Counted from the stretch's first letter, positions 44,182-56,300 are shown. The stretch: 64,000 bases of DNA from Periplaneta americana (GCF_040183065.1 NW_027185499.1:1674001-1738000), one strand, 5' to 3'. Notes: generated from the sequence alone by a model not told the origin. A program made the numbers and translations.

Positions 44182-45110
44182 GTGGTTCCTCAGTTTTCTT
44201 ATAAACGTAATGTACAAACTCATAAGAAAGTAAAGCATGTTGTGAAAGTAAGCAAGTCCTTCAAGTGCGATTATTATGACGCGCAGTTCAATCATGTGAA
44301 GAATCTTAAAAGGCATGAAATTAAAAAAAAAAAAAAAAACATAATATTGTATATAATAGGTTTAAAAGTGACAAAATCTTTAAATGTGAAATGTGTGATG
44401 CTCAGTAATCAAGAAAACAAACTCTGAAATAACACGAAAGTCAGGTGCATCAGTTAGAAGCAGTGACGCGTAAGAATGTATCAAAACATCATTGCTCTCT
44501 TTGTTCATATGAAACAACCAAATATGAATGATTAAAACATTATAATGAAATTCATAATATATCACAACTAAATCAGAAACATTTCTAAACTTAGAAGAAG
44601 TTCATAAATGGAAGAAAAACACAGAAGTGGAGACCAGAGAAAACTTTATATACAGTAAGTTAGAGCGTGTCAGAAAACAGCAAGTAACATTAAGCATCAC
44701 TATTTTTCCTGTTACCACAGTTGAGTATTACATGCCTACGTGAAACAGACAAAGGCATATATACAAATACAGGGCAGCAAAAATTAATGCTTTTTGTCCG
44801 GCCAGTATGAAAATAAGAGAGTTGGAAGTTATAATTTACGGACACACATGTTGGGCATGGAAGTGACCTTGGCCATTTGTTTCTCTCTTCTTCTCAGCGC
44901 CTGGAAACAGCCAGTAAGATAGCTAACAAGATACCATTTGACACCATATTGAATGAGATACGAGACTCTGTCACAGAATCCAGTTTAGAAACAGTACATC
45001 TCTTAACTAAAAAGGACTGTATAATACTGAGAAAGCCTTCAATCTTTCGGAAGAGGGGATGCGTAATGCTGGATACAGGAAGTTACAGAAAGCAGTGATC
45101 AGTGTATTCT
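44182..45110 (+). pseudogene. MULE transposase N-terminal part
   Basis: C2H2-like finger remnants come first: FKCDYYDAQFNHVKNLKRHE (second Cys replaced by Tyr), KCVMLSNQE-type, HHCSLCSYETTKYE...LKHYNEIH (44490-44560). After decayed sequence follow HVGHGSDLGHLFLSSSQRLE, TASKIANKIPFDTILNEIRD, SVTESSLETVHLLTKKDC (44840-45020), the conserved block preceding the catalytic core in insect MULE proteins. There are stops between blocks. The frame is lost after about 45110, where the hAT-bearing insertion starts. Confidence 0.7.
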
Positions 45111-45112
45111 GT

Positions 45113-45981
45113 ATTATAAGTAGGGAAAGGAAGTTCATGTATTTGCATATTTATTCTCTATCATTGTTTGAATATGCTGAAAGATTATCTACATGAATCA
45201 CACATTTCTGAATACAATTATATTACTTTTATTGTGCATTAATGTGCATATTTTGCCTCTATTTATAAAAGCATCATATTTTAACATTTATGCAGGGAAC
45301 CTGCTTATTATGTATGTTTATTTGTCTTTCCCTCATTTTTAAAAGTATGTAACCTTGTAAACACGACTAATTTATGTTTATGAATTTTGAACATAACGAT
45401 GGCGCCCCCATAGGGAGCCTCTTGAGTTAGCAATTAGTATTCCTTTACTGCAGTCTTGAGCAGATTTCGATAGAACAATATCCAGTTTAACATCAGTTCC
45501 AAAAAAATGTAGGAGATAAAGTGAATGAGAAAACAGCAAATATTCTTTCCAAAAACCCTGGATATTATCAACTTAAAGAAATTCAAGATATTCTCGAAGG
45601 AAAAACACCCCAAAAACCAACAAAATGTTCTGTAGAACAGCTCACAGCTTTTGTGCAAGCCCTTCTTACTTCTTGTGACGTAGAACGAAATTTATCGCGC
45701 TACAAAGCTATGCTTAGAGACAACAGGCAAAGAATGACAACAGAAAACATACGACACTGCTTAGTTGTGAACTGTAACAGCATAAATGGAACATTCAGCA
45801 ATGAGGCTAGCATTTCAAAATCCATAGACTAAACGTAAGTTACCTATACCTTATTATTCTGTTAAAATAATCTCAGACTGATAATGAATACTTTGTAGCA
45901 TATTTATCAACAATTTTTACGGCATAATGCATACATATTCTTCACATTTTTAGGGCATGAACTTCCTTTCCCTGATTATAA
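45113..45981. other. 26-bp inverted repeat flanking the hAT fragment inside the MULE
   Basis: ttataagtagggaaaggaag-ttcatg (45114-45139) is repeated in inverse orientation at 45956-45981 (catgaacttc...gattataa) with two or three differences. The right copy is MULE coding sequence (HELPFPDYK). The left copy is therefore either an inverted duplicate of MULE codons or one end of the inserted element. Confidence 0.6.
45470..45832 (+). pseudogene. hAT transposase C-terminal dimerisation fragment
   Basis: Frame 45521-45832: SKNPGYYQLKEIQDILEGKT, KCSVEQLTAFVQALLTSCDV, ERNLSRYKAMLRDNRQRMTT, ENIRHCLVVNCNS. The 'P.(T/S)S..VERSFS.YK..L.DNRR....EN' order is the hAT dimerisation domain of the CGGBP1-related group. 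It lies inside the MULE and is nested, so it is younger than the MULE copy. Confidence 0.8.
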
Positions 45982-47490
45982 GCCACAAGGAACTGCTCCT
46001 GACATGACAGCACATTTTTTGAAAGAAGAAGATTTTGTTCTTATAATACAAAGCCCAGGGAGAAATTTTAAAAACATATGGCTCAGAGAAAGTAATAATT
46101 GAGGGCTTTGCTGGAAGAAAGGCGGGAAGACCTATATGCCCTTCTTCGGAAAAACGGTTTAAAATGTAGTGAATAATTCGCCAATTATAATAGCGGAATT
46201 TTGTTTTGATTGTACTGTACATACCTGCAGGAAAGGGCTGCATGCGTGTATAACATTTTATTCAGGTGCGTTTTAAAATCTTAGATTGCATGTATCTCAT
46301 TTAGCCATATTGACGTATACGCCCTTTTTCCGGCAAGCCCCTCAATTATTGATGGTAGGGCCTACCCATGGTATGGGTGATTATGGATTTCAACTTATCG
46401 CAATAATGACAGTTGATGAAATGAATCAGGGACTTCCAGGGACTTTCTTAATATCTAATAGGACAGATGAAAATGTGCTATCTTTTGTTTTTTAATTGTG
46501 TTAAACAAGAAATTGGTATCCTGGCCACAAAATCTTCATGAGTGACATGAAAGAAGAATTTTATAAAGGTTTACGAAAATGTCCAGCTTTGGCATCAAAT
46601 TTTTTGGATTAGGACTCTAAATTATACCGGGAAGCTAGAAGGCGAATGAAGAACTTCCAAGTGCCTGGGCAATAGATATTACTACAGTGCGAGCGAGAAG
46701 TTTCTCCGCAGTGCTTCTGTAGCCACGGTGCAGCCGAGAATCCACCAGGCAGAGAATTCAAGTGGCAGCACTGGCCGCTAAGCATATGATTGACTGGGGA
46801 TGTGAGGTTGTCAAACCGGAATTAATGGGAAAATGTCAACTTTCTACAAGATTACGTACCAGCTGTCTACAGGATTGCTACAACTAATGGAGCTGCGGAG
46901 GGACTTTTGGATCGCACTGTATAAAGCTTGGGTAACTGTGATGGGCCCTCCCGATATACGCTTGTTTTACACTTGGCACATCGAAAAAGTATGGAGTAAG
47001 AACATTAGGAATAAAATAAACGATTTAACCTAGCAGGCAGTAACATACAAGTATTTACGAGTTCTTCACACAGAAAATGACGAGAACACTTATGCTAAAC
47101 TTTTGGTAGGAATCCTTCAGTATTTAACAGGTGATATTGAATTATCATTATTTTTTTAATATTTTACTACTACTGCATGAAGAACGTAGTGTGTTGGGCC
47201 TGCTGCCGTAGGAAATAATTGTGGTATAGATATTAATATGCACATAGAACGGATGCAACGTAGTGCTCTAAAGCACATATACCTACACTGTAAAAAAAAC
47301 AAGAAGACTAGACAAAGACATATCAACTCTCATAAAATTAACCAGAGATAGACTATTCGACAGACTGACCGTTTTGAACAAAAGAGAAATACAAAAACAA
47401 ATCTGATATGAGCAAGCCAATCCGCAAAGAAGTTCTAAATATTTCTCTGTCACTTTTGCAAAGAAAGGAAACAGATCAATAAAATATATG
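45950..47490 (+). pseudogene. MULE transposase catalytic and C-terminal part
   Basis: Blocks: HELPFPDYKPQGTAPD and HFLKEEDFVLIIQSPG (45955-46070); interruption by a MITE; then THGMGDYGFQLIAIMTVDEM and NQGLPGTFLISNRTDENVL (46368-46480), FMSDMKEEFYKG (46535; second acidic motif), WVTVMGPPDIRLFYTWHIEK and VWSKNIRNKINDLT (46930-47033), KYLRVLHTENDENTYAKLLV (47050), then HIERMQRSALKHIYLHC and the decayed tail (47240-47480). The usual Asp before THG is lost in a frame disruption next to the MITE. About 350 bases (46565-46915) of foreign or degraded sequence split the core again. Confidence 0.75.
46101..46343. mobile_element. MITE inserted in MULE coding sequence
   Basis: The left end gagggctttgctggaagaaa(ggcg) is matched inversely by the right end (cgcc)ctttttccggcaagcccctc. 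AATT abuts both ends (46097-46100 and 46344-46347). Removing the element would bring the MULE codons KTYGSEKVII next to the (D)GTHGMGDYGF block, so the boundaries agree with the protein. Confidence 0.8.
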
Positions 47491-48276
47491 TACAGTTCAT
47501 GTTTCTTTAGTGTTGTTGTTTGTTTGTTATTTAGTAATATTGTATTTGTTAAATTCGTTTCTTCATAAGACAGTTTATTCATTTTATCCTAACATTATCT
47601 ATGGGTGGCAAGATTTATGTACAGTGATGTACAGTTCAGCAGTGTAAAGTGAAAAACTGGTATCTACACATTCATTTGTAGATTGGATTTAAATGGTGAG
47701 TGACCTATATGGTATTTCATAACATACTATTAATGATGTTCTTATATTAATTATTTATGTTGGATTTAATCAATTTTTTGTGGGGATATTCATATTATGT
47801 TAGTACAATATAGGAACCTTACATGCAGGAAACAAGCATCGAACCAAAATCACACATGCGCGACTGATTTCACTCGACCCAACAGTACAATCGTTAATGT
47901 TTTATTGTACAATCATTACTTATTAATTATAAATAAGATACATTTTAGAAGTGTAGGTCTAAAAGCAATTGGCGTACAAATGTATGTAACACTTATTAGA
48001 CCAGTACACCTATTCATTTCAAGAGAAACACAATATCTGAGACTTAGAATAAATCGACGCCTAATGTCAAAGGACACTAACTCCAAAATCACAACTTTAC
48101 AGGGGAGGCAAAAAACAGTTTAATTGTGTACATTTTATTGTTACTGCTTTAATTTAAGAGATATGTTGATAAAATTTAAATCATATATATATCAAATATA
48201 AACCTAAAGACAATACAATACAGTACATATTTTCTAGAAATATTTTAGTATTGTCTTAAAAATTAACACATTTTGG

Positions 48277-50401
48277 AGATAGTGTTCTTTGTTACTAACG
48301 AAGCTTTCAATTTAGTAGACAGTGTTAAAAATAAATGCCAAAATATTGAATTTAAACATTTTAATAAGAAATTATAGCTATTTGACAATGCAAATTAATA
48401 AATTTAATTATTGTGGTGAGCAGCAAATATCAATTTCTTCTTCTTCATAAAGGAATATTACCTAAACTTAGAACATATCAGTAAGATTATAAAAATACCA
48501 GTTAATATTATTTACACAGCATAAAAGCATAATATTATCATTATTAGATCAATTTATACTATTATCTGAAATAATAATTTTAACAGTGCATTTATAAAAT
48601 AATAAAAGAGCAAAGTTATCTTCATTTTTACATTGCATTTTAGAACATCAGTGTTTTTAAATATTGCTAATGTTACTTTAATATACCACAGCTGATGAGG
48701 GTTTGGACGAAAAAGTTATTCAATTAATGATCAATTTATTTAAAAAATAATGAATTCTACAAATTCAGTTCATTTAAAAGTCTGTCTGCACGTAATGAAA
48801 AGAAAACACACACTTAACTCAGAATTTGTGCCCTAAATGACATTGAATAAAATTATAATATGAATATATTATATTATATTTGATTCAGTATTTTATGTTT
48901 TGAATAGTATCAATATCTACACCTCTCATATAAAAATTTGAAATTTCCTCTTAATTTTATAATCACTCATTGCTCTTCATTTTGAGTACTGTATCTTATA
49001 TTACGATTTCCTGTTCTCCATTTTTAAACTATTGTAAAAGAATTGGTAATTTCCTGGTAAAATATTCTGTTTACACAGTTGCAATAGATTTTTAATTTTC
49101 TAATCTTGTATATTTTTAGTGCTCCTTGATGCTTTGGTTTAAGCTGACGATTATCCAGCCTAAATCCAAGTGTAATCTTGCTTTGTACATTGAATTTTTG
49201 GAATTCTTCATCATACCTGTATTTAAATAATAAGTGTTCACTGTTACTTTTCCGATACTGGAACCACACTATATCCAGCCATCTTACAATGTTTCCGTTA
49301 GTGTCAACTTTCTTGTTCTTTATTAATGTCTTCTGAATTTCTCTTACATAATTAAATCACTCTGTTTCACTTCTATTTTTGATACAGCTTAAAGTATAGT
49401 GTATCACCCTGATGGATCAAATATTTCTGTATGTTTGGTTGTTTTTTTTTCAATGTTCGCGTTGACTGTGTCCATTTGTGAATGTCCTGGTTAAAAAAAA
49501 TATGTTCAATTTGAGGTATGTCAAAAACATTCGCAGCGTAGAGGAGCATGGTTGATATAAGCACATTCCTCCACAAGTATCGAACATGAAATAGAACCTT
49601 TTACCATTCTGCAGTTTTTTCATTTGAGCAAAGAGACGTGATGGTACTACTGCAGCTTCCCTTTCTGCAATTATCTCGTTTCATATAAAATTTTGTGCTG
49701 TTCTGTTGGCTACAGCATACACGGTCAAATTATATAGGCCTACAGCTAATCTACGTTTATAAAACACTCATTCCATTTTAAAACTTGGATTGTAGCGCAC
49801 AGCTTCGAAATAAAATTAAAAAAAGTAAAGAACGTTCACTGATGCCATAATTTTGTAATTTTCTTTTACTTGAGCTGCTTCCTTTCTTTCAATGTGGGAC
49901 TGACGAACTGCCTCCGTTTCTATCTTCTTAAGTTCAAACATGTGATCATATTTATAACATTTATTGCATTGATGCTTTCTGGGATTATGAAAAGCTATAT
50001 TAAAATTATTTTTGAAAATATGACGTTAATATGAAAGGTTTTCTGTCTGAACATTAGCATTCCTGAATTTCCCTTCCCCCAACATTTGGGCTCATCATTG
50101 ATCCGGATGCACCGCAACCTTAGGCTTACTGTGCTACCTATGTTTTATCATTTAATACCAATTCATCAACCCTGTTACCTTGATTAAGGTGTACAGTCCA
50201 GATATAGAACGTTTATTACAAACTGTAAACTTCTTACAAACTGAATTGATTTAAGAATGCGTGTTCTATTAATAAAAAAATTATCAAATCTTTAACAATA
50301 AACAGTATGGTGATTGTATTACATTCTTGGTTGTATGTTCTGAGGAAGTGTCACCAATAAAATCTTACAAATGTTAAATAATTTAGAGACAAAGAACACT
50401 A
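48277..50401. mobile_element. Possible nested element with 17-bp perfect inverted ends
   Basis: gagatagtgttctttgt (48276-48292) is inverted exactly as acaaagaacactatctc (50383-50399). Between them the minus-strand frames 49024-49269 and 49373-49576 are unrecognised (LGFRLDNRQLKPKHQGALKI; LYAANVFDIPQIEHIFFNQD). No target duplication is evident. The same word also occurs in other copies nearby (50457-50512, 50633), so the pair could equally be subterminal motifs of the MULE. Confidence 0.35.
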
Positions 50402-50456
50402 TCTCAACTCAGTGTTCTTCTAGTTTATATTTTATTATTGTCAAAGAAAACTAAGT

Positions 50457-50512
50457 CTAGATAGTGTTGTTTGACACTCAGCATCTGTCTAAATTAACAC
50501 AACACTATCTAA
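50457..50512. repeat. Hairpin-forming inverted repeat
   Basis: agatagtgttgt (50459-50470) pairs perfectly with acaacactatct (50500-50511), leaving a 29-base loop. The core word agtgtt(c/g)tttg recurs at 48067, 48278, 50390 and 50633 in both orientations. Confidence 0.75.
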
Positions 50513-51000
50513 AAAAAAAAAAAAAACAAAAAAAAACTATTACTTGTAGAGACATATTACTTTCACACTATTATAAAGGCTACTTTGTACAACATGATAC
50601 TACAAATAATTCAGAAAGTCGATTTTTGGCGATAGTGTCCTTTGACACTAAGCCGTCGAAATGTCAAAGTGTTTTGTAACTAATTCTATAAGTGAAATGA
50701 ATTACTTTATAATCGAAATTGAAACGTTTATCTCTCTTCAATAGCACAGAGCATACAGCTGATCGCGAAGCCCGACCTCTCTATGACGTCACATGGAATG
50801 TTTGAGAGCGACATTTCTATTTGTCTCCGAATCACACATTAGTCGATGGTAGCCAATAAGAACTCGACATACAATATAGCTAGCTACACCTGAAAATTTC
50901 TACTCCTCACAGCGCGACCGATCTCGACCGATCTCATCCGACCCAAATTAGACGTCTCTTGTATGCTACAGATAGACACTTATATAAAATTTAGCTGAGT

Positions 51001-51394
51001 TGCCAATTCCTGAAGTCATTATCACATTGTATTTATGCCACGCGCCTAAGGGTTAAGAAGATAGGGATTTACGAGGGTTTACAATTCCAGGAAGAAAGAC
51101 CGTCATATATTTTGGTGCAAGGTATACCCTCACCATTATTACAATCTAAAAAGCGTCACATTCCAGTACAGTGCCCCGAAAACTTACATAGTGCGAACAC
51201 TGGATGAAAGATTAAGTAACAAAGTTTACTCCGAAGACCGTTTAATTGCACAACTGGACAGTATTGCACAACACAGCATGACCTAATAGTCTATTGTAAT
51301 GTAACGTTTATTGTTATAATTGTAACTAACAATAAAATTACAAAAATGGATAAGCAATAAAGAAAACTGGTAATGTTTTAGGCCCATATTCGAA
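51001..51394. other. Non-coding stretch
   Basis: Nothing recognised. Confidence 0.4.
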
Positions 51395-51590
51395 AAATTC
51401 TGGGTTAAAACTCCGTGCCCAGCCAATTTGACTCATGTTTTTCATGGTTTCCCTCAGTCACGAAGGCATATACTGGATTGGAAATTTGCATATCATGATT
51501 CATAACACCCTTAATCACCAATATCATGAACATTAAAATAAAATCTAAATCAATTACATGAACACAAGCCATTTATAACACACGACAATA
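51395..51590 (+). mobile_element. tRNA-derived SINE (family 2), truncated head
   Basis: The body catggtttccctcagtcacg ... gatattggtgatt-type inverse, 'cttaatcaccaatatcatgaa' region (51445-51530) matches 20215-20320 in reverse complement. The B-box-like gggttaaaactcc (51402-51414) is degraded. Confidence 0.75.
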
Positions 51591-51719
51591 AAAACAGAGT
51601 CAGAACAAAAGTCCATGGCCTACAGATATACCCAAAGATCCTACACACGTGATACGATCATAGATGTTAGTGTGTATGAATAAACTTATCAAAAGAGACG
51701 CCAACTGAGAATAAGTGAA

Positions 51720-52935
51720 ACAGGAGAAGGTGGTTATGGGATTTTTAAGTCAGGTAGGATAAATTTAATTTTAGACAAAATGAATAACACGACCTCAGAA
51801 TGGCTCGAAATTAACATAGGAGTGAAACGGATTTGCGGTGTTTCTCTTTTTCTGTTTATAATGCAAACGAAAAAAATTATTCAGGAATGGAGAGCCATGC
51901 GATATAGAGTTAGAGATAAACAGATATTTAAAAATATGTTAATTAATATTTGTGGATAACCTAGTTTTAATAGCACCTACAGAAAATGATCTACAATACT
52001 CAGTACATTAGTAAAATATCATTGCAAAATATAACATGGAAATAATACAGAAAAAGAAAGTTTCGCCTTCTGGCGAAAATAGCTTGTCCCTAGTAAAATA
52101 TGTTTGGAAGACAAAATTTTAGAAAGAGCAAATGATATTACATATATTGGCTACAAATTAACATTTGATAATTATTTAGAATAATGAGCAAAACTGTAAA
52201 ACACTCCAAGACTATGGAAATGATCAATAGAGTAATGAAACCTTCCCTGGTACAGAAAAGCACTAGAATACGACTTCAACAAACCCTGTACTCAGTTATG
52301 GCAGTTCTTTTTATTTTATTGAGTTATTTTACGACGTTGTATCAACATCTCACGTTACTTAGCGTCTGAATGAAATGGAGGTGATAATCCAGGTGAAATG
52401 AGTCCGGGGCCCAGCACCGAAAGTTACCCAGCATTTGCTCTTATTCCCTTAAGGGAAAACTCCGGAAATACCTCAACCAGGTAACTTGCCCCGATCGGGA
52501 TTCGAACTCGGACCACTTGGTTTCGCGGCCAAACGAGGTGACCGTTACTCCACAGGAATGGACTTATGGTAGTGAGGCAAATATATTAAGGGGAAAGAAC
52601 AGCTAATGAAATAAGATTTATGCGAAGAACAGTATTATATAAAAATGAGACCATAAGTGCAGCGATGAAGTAATGGAAGAACTCGGCCTGTAATCAATAC
52701 TCAATTTCATACAAAATATGAGAACAATTGCATGAGACGTTTGCGATGTATGAGATCCCACAGAATCCCAAAAGCTATGCTTCACTATCTATCTTAGGGG
52801 AAAAGATTTCTGGGAAGCCCCATAAAGAGTTTGAGAGAAAATTACTCTTTATTATGAGATCTAATAGACCACATGACCTAAAACTTGTATGGATGATGAT
52901 GAAGTCAGGTAGATAGATGTCTTTGGAAATGGTTC
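51720..52935 (+). pseudogene. LINE ORF2 remnant (family D), interrupted by a SINE
   Basis: Plus-strand blocks across frames: KKIIQEWRAMRYRVRDK (51870), IFVDNLVLIAPTENDLQYS (51950; degraded active-site box), IIAKYNMEIIQKKK, THILATN-type 'YLGYKLT', TMEMINRVMKPSLVQKSTRI, RLQQTLYSVM (52215-52300), then after the SINE TYGSEANILRGK (52565), DHKCSDEVMEELG (52640), ILNFIQNMRTIA, KPHKEFERKLLF, RSNRPHDLKLVWMMMK (to about 52910). It shares its C-terminal layout with 597-985. It ends with a GATGAT-type run. Confidence 0.8.
52310..52558 (-). mobile_element. tRNA-derived SINE (family 1) inserted in the LINE
   Basis: On the minus strand a pol III head reads GTGGAGTAACGGTCACC (A box) and GAGTTCGAATCCCGATC (B box). 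The body GGGGCAAGTTACCTGG ... CTTTCGGTGCTGGGCCCC ... TTCATTCAGACGCTAAG follows and ends in an AT-rich tail (ttttattttatt, plus). The flanks agttatggcagtt (52292-52304) and acttatggtagtg (52562-52574) are a diverged target duplication. They fall exactly where the LINE motif (S)YGSE is interrupted. Confidence 0.9.
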
Positions 52936-53385
52936 TTGTTGCGCAGTAGTGCAATGGAACAAATGCATAGTGTGATTGTTTTGGTTTTGCCAATCCACAA
53001 TGCATATGCAAGGAATTTCCGCCATCGAGTACAGTTAAGAGAAAAATATTATGTGCTGACAATTAAGATTATTATTGTTTTTACCAAGTATGCTAATTTG
53101 AAGCTTTATGCCATGAAGTCCTGAAAATATGCTGCATAGCATGCTCAATAGTTAATATACACAGGAACGCCTGAAATATGAAAAAAAGGTACAGTTAATT
53201 TTGTATATTCGTTACTACTGTCGTTCAAAACATGTACAAAATGATTTTGTATGACTTGAAAATGGAGAGTAAATTATGCAGTTGAATACGTATCCTCGCC
53301 TTACTACTAGGTCTATGTCATTCACTGAAAGTAAGTGAATGCAGTGACACATGCATAACAATGAAGTTTATTTTGCTTCTTGCAG
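52936..53385. other. Presumed intron 5' of the repeat exon
   Basis: No feature except the pyrimidine tract and AG ending at 53385 (ttttgcttcttgcag). Confidence 0.45.
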
Positions 53386-56300
53386 ACTTACCAGGATACA
53401 TGGAAGACAAGCCAGGTACAATACCACAAACCACGCCAGCTACCATGACAGAACCAATCCCAACTCACATGTTAGATCCCGTGCCACATTCCGTGCCACC
53501 ACCCGTGCCACCTCCCGTGCCACCACACGTGCCATCACCCGTGCCATCACCCGTGCCAGCACCATCATTACAGAACCCACCAGAAGAAGAAGATGACAGG
53601 AGAACGAAGAGTTGCTGCTGGCGTTGTTTAAGGTATTTATTTCTTTGGCTACTTCACATGTTGAATCGCAGGCCAGCACCCATGCCAGCGCCTATGTCAT
53701 CTCTCATGATAGATTCAATGCCAGCTCCCATGCAAGATACCATATCAGTACCTATTCCAGAAACCATGTCAGCTCCCATGCCAGAATCAATCCCAGACCC
53801 CATGCGAGCTTCAATGCAAGATATCATTCCAGCTCCCATGTCAAGTCACATACTAGATCCCGTGCCAGCCCCCATGCCAACTGGAATGCCAGCTCCCACG
53901 CCAAGAGCAATGAGCCTCTGGTCTCGTTTAAGATATAGGTTTCGTGGGCCAGCTCCCATTTCATTTGACATGCCATTTCGCAGGCCAGCCCGCATGCCAT
54001 CTCCCATGCCAGATCGCATGTCACCACCATATTCCAATTGCCTACCAGCAGAAGATAGGCACCGAATAAGGAATGCCTGGTGGTCTTGTTTAAGATATAT
54101 ATTTTTTGGGCCACGTCCCGTACTAGATGACGACGAGACATATTACACGCCGGCACCTATGCCAATTTCTGTGACAGCATCCTTGCCAGATCCCATGCCA
54201 GTACCCAGACCAGCACCAATTCCAGATTATATGCCAGGATCCATGACAGCTCCCATGCCAGATCCAATACCACTACCAGTGCAAGATTCCATATCGGTGC
54301 CTATGCCAGGTCCTATGCCATTACCCATGCCAGCTTCCATGCCAGCAGAAGATAGGCACCGAAGAAGGAATGCCTGGTGGTCTTGTGTAAGATATATATT
54401 TTTTGGGCCACGTCCCGTACTAGATGACGAGACATATTACACGCCGGCAACTATGCCAACTTCTGTCTCAGCATCCTTGTCAGATCCCATGCCAGTACCC
54501 AGACCAGCACCAATTCCAGATGATATGCCTGGACCCATGACAGCTCCCATGCCAGATCCAATACCACTACCAGTGCAAGATTCCATGTCAGCGCCTATGC
54601 CAGGTCCTATGCCATTACCAATGCCAGCTTCCATGCCAGCAGAAGGTAGGCACCGAATAAGGAATGCCTGGTGGTCTTGTTTAAGATATATATTTTTTGG
54701 GCCACGTCCCGTACTAGATGACGAGACATATTACACGCCGGCACCTATGCCAACTTCTGTGACAGCATCCTTGGCAGATACCATGCCAGTACCCAGACCA
54801 GCACCAATTCCAGATGATATGCCTGGACCCATGACAGCTCCCATGCCAGATCCAATACCAGTACCTGTGCAAGATTCCATATCGGTGCCTATGCCAGGTC
54901 CTATGCCATTACCCATGCCAGCTTCCATGCCAGCAGAAGATAGGCACCGAAGAAGGAATGCCTGGTGGTCTTGTTTAAGATATATATTTTTTGGGCCACG
55001 TCCCGTACTAGATGACGAGACACATTACACGCCGGCACCTATGCCAACTTCTGTGACAGCATCCTTGCCAGAGCCCATGCCAGTACCCAGACCAGCACCA
55101 ATTCCAGATGATATGCCTGGACCCATGACAGCTCCCATGCCAGATCCAATACCAGTACCTGTGCAAGATTCCATATCGGTGCCTATGCTAGGTCCTATGC
55201 CATTAGCCATGCCAGCTTCCATGCCAGCAGAAGATAGGCACCGAAGAAGGAATGCCTGGTGGTCTTGTATAAGATATATATTTTTTGGGCCACGTCCCGT
55301 ACTAGATGACGACGAGACATATTACACGCCGGCACCTATGCCAACTTCTGTGACAGCATCCTTGCCAGATCCCATGCCAGTACCCAGACCAGCACCAATT
55401 CCAGATTATATGCCAGGATCCATGACAGCTCCCATGCCAGATCCAATACCACTACCAGTGCAAGATTCCATATCGGTGCCTATGCCAGGTCCTATGCCAT
55501 TACCCATGCCAGCTTCCATGCCAGCAGAAGATAGGCACCGAAGAAGGAATGCCTGGTGGTCTTGTTTAAGATATATATTTTTTGGGCCACGTCCCGTACT
55601 AGACGACGAGACATATTACACGCCGGCAACTATGCCAACTTCTGCGACAGCATCCTTGCCAGATCCTATGCCAGTACCCAGACCAGCACCAATTCCAGAT
55701 GATATGCCTGGACCCATGACAGCTCCCATGCCAGATCCAATACCAGTACCTGTGCAAGATTCCATATCAGTGCCTATGCCAGGTCCTATGCCATTACCCA
55801 TGCCAGCTTCCATGCCAGCCGAAGATAGGCACCGAAGAAGGAATGCCTGGTGGTCTTGTTTAAGATATATATTTTTTGGGCCACGTCCCGTACTAGATGA
55901 CGACGAGACATATTACACGCCGGCTATGCCAACTTCTGTGACAGCATCCTTGCCAGATCCCATGCCAGTACCCAGACCAGCACCAATTCCAGATTATATG
56001 CCAGGATCCATGACAGCTCCCATGCCAGATCCAATACCACTACCAGTGCAAGATTCCATATCAGTGCCTATGCCAGGTCCTATGCCATTACCCATGCCAG
56101 CTTCCATGCCAGCAGAAGATAGGCACCGAAGAAGGAATGCCTGGTGGTCTTGTTTAAGATATATATTTTTTGGGCCACGTCCCGTACTAGATGACGAGAC
56201 ATATTACACGCCGGCAACTATGCCAACTTCTGTGACAGCATCCTTGCCAGATCCCATGCCAGTACCTAGACCAGCACCAATTCCAGATGATATTCCAGGA

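Larger units (their letters stand above)
43862..51000 (+). mobile_element. Mutator-like element (MULE) with long terminal inverted repeats
   Basis: The left arm (43868-43965: aagcgtctagctgtagcaaa, cagg... ggtcgagatcggtcg) and the right arm (50915-50990, whose inverse reads aagtgtctatctgtagcata, caagag... ggtcgagatcggtcg) form an imperfect TIR of roughly 80-100 bp. Between them lie transposase coding remnants in the plus direction (44182-47490), all interrupted. Long TIRs and an FLYWCH/C2H2-MULE domain protein fit the Mutator superfamily. No 8-11-bp target duplication could be confirmed. Nested insertions: a hAT C-terminus (45470-45832), a MITE (46101-46343) and possibly an inverted-repeat element at 48277-50400. 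Confidence 0.75.

Noticed and set aside
53361..53385. ATG at 53361 as the true start, with MKFILLLA as a signal peptide
   Set aside because: The hydrophobic run is only about six residues and is followed at once by Asp-Leu-Pro. The same bases form an excellent pyrimidine-AG acceptor, so an internal exon start is more likely.
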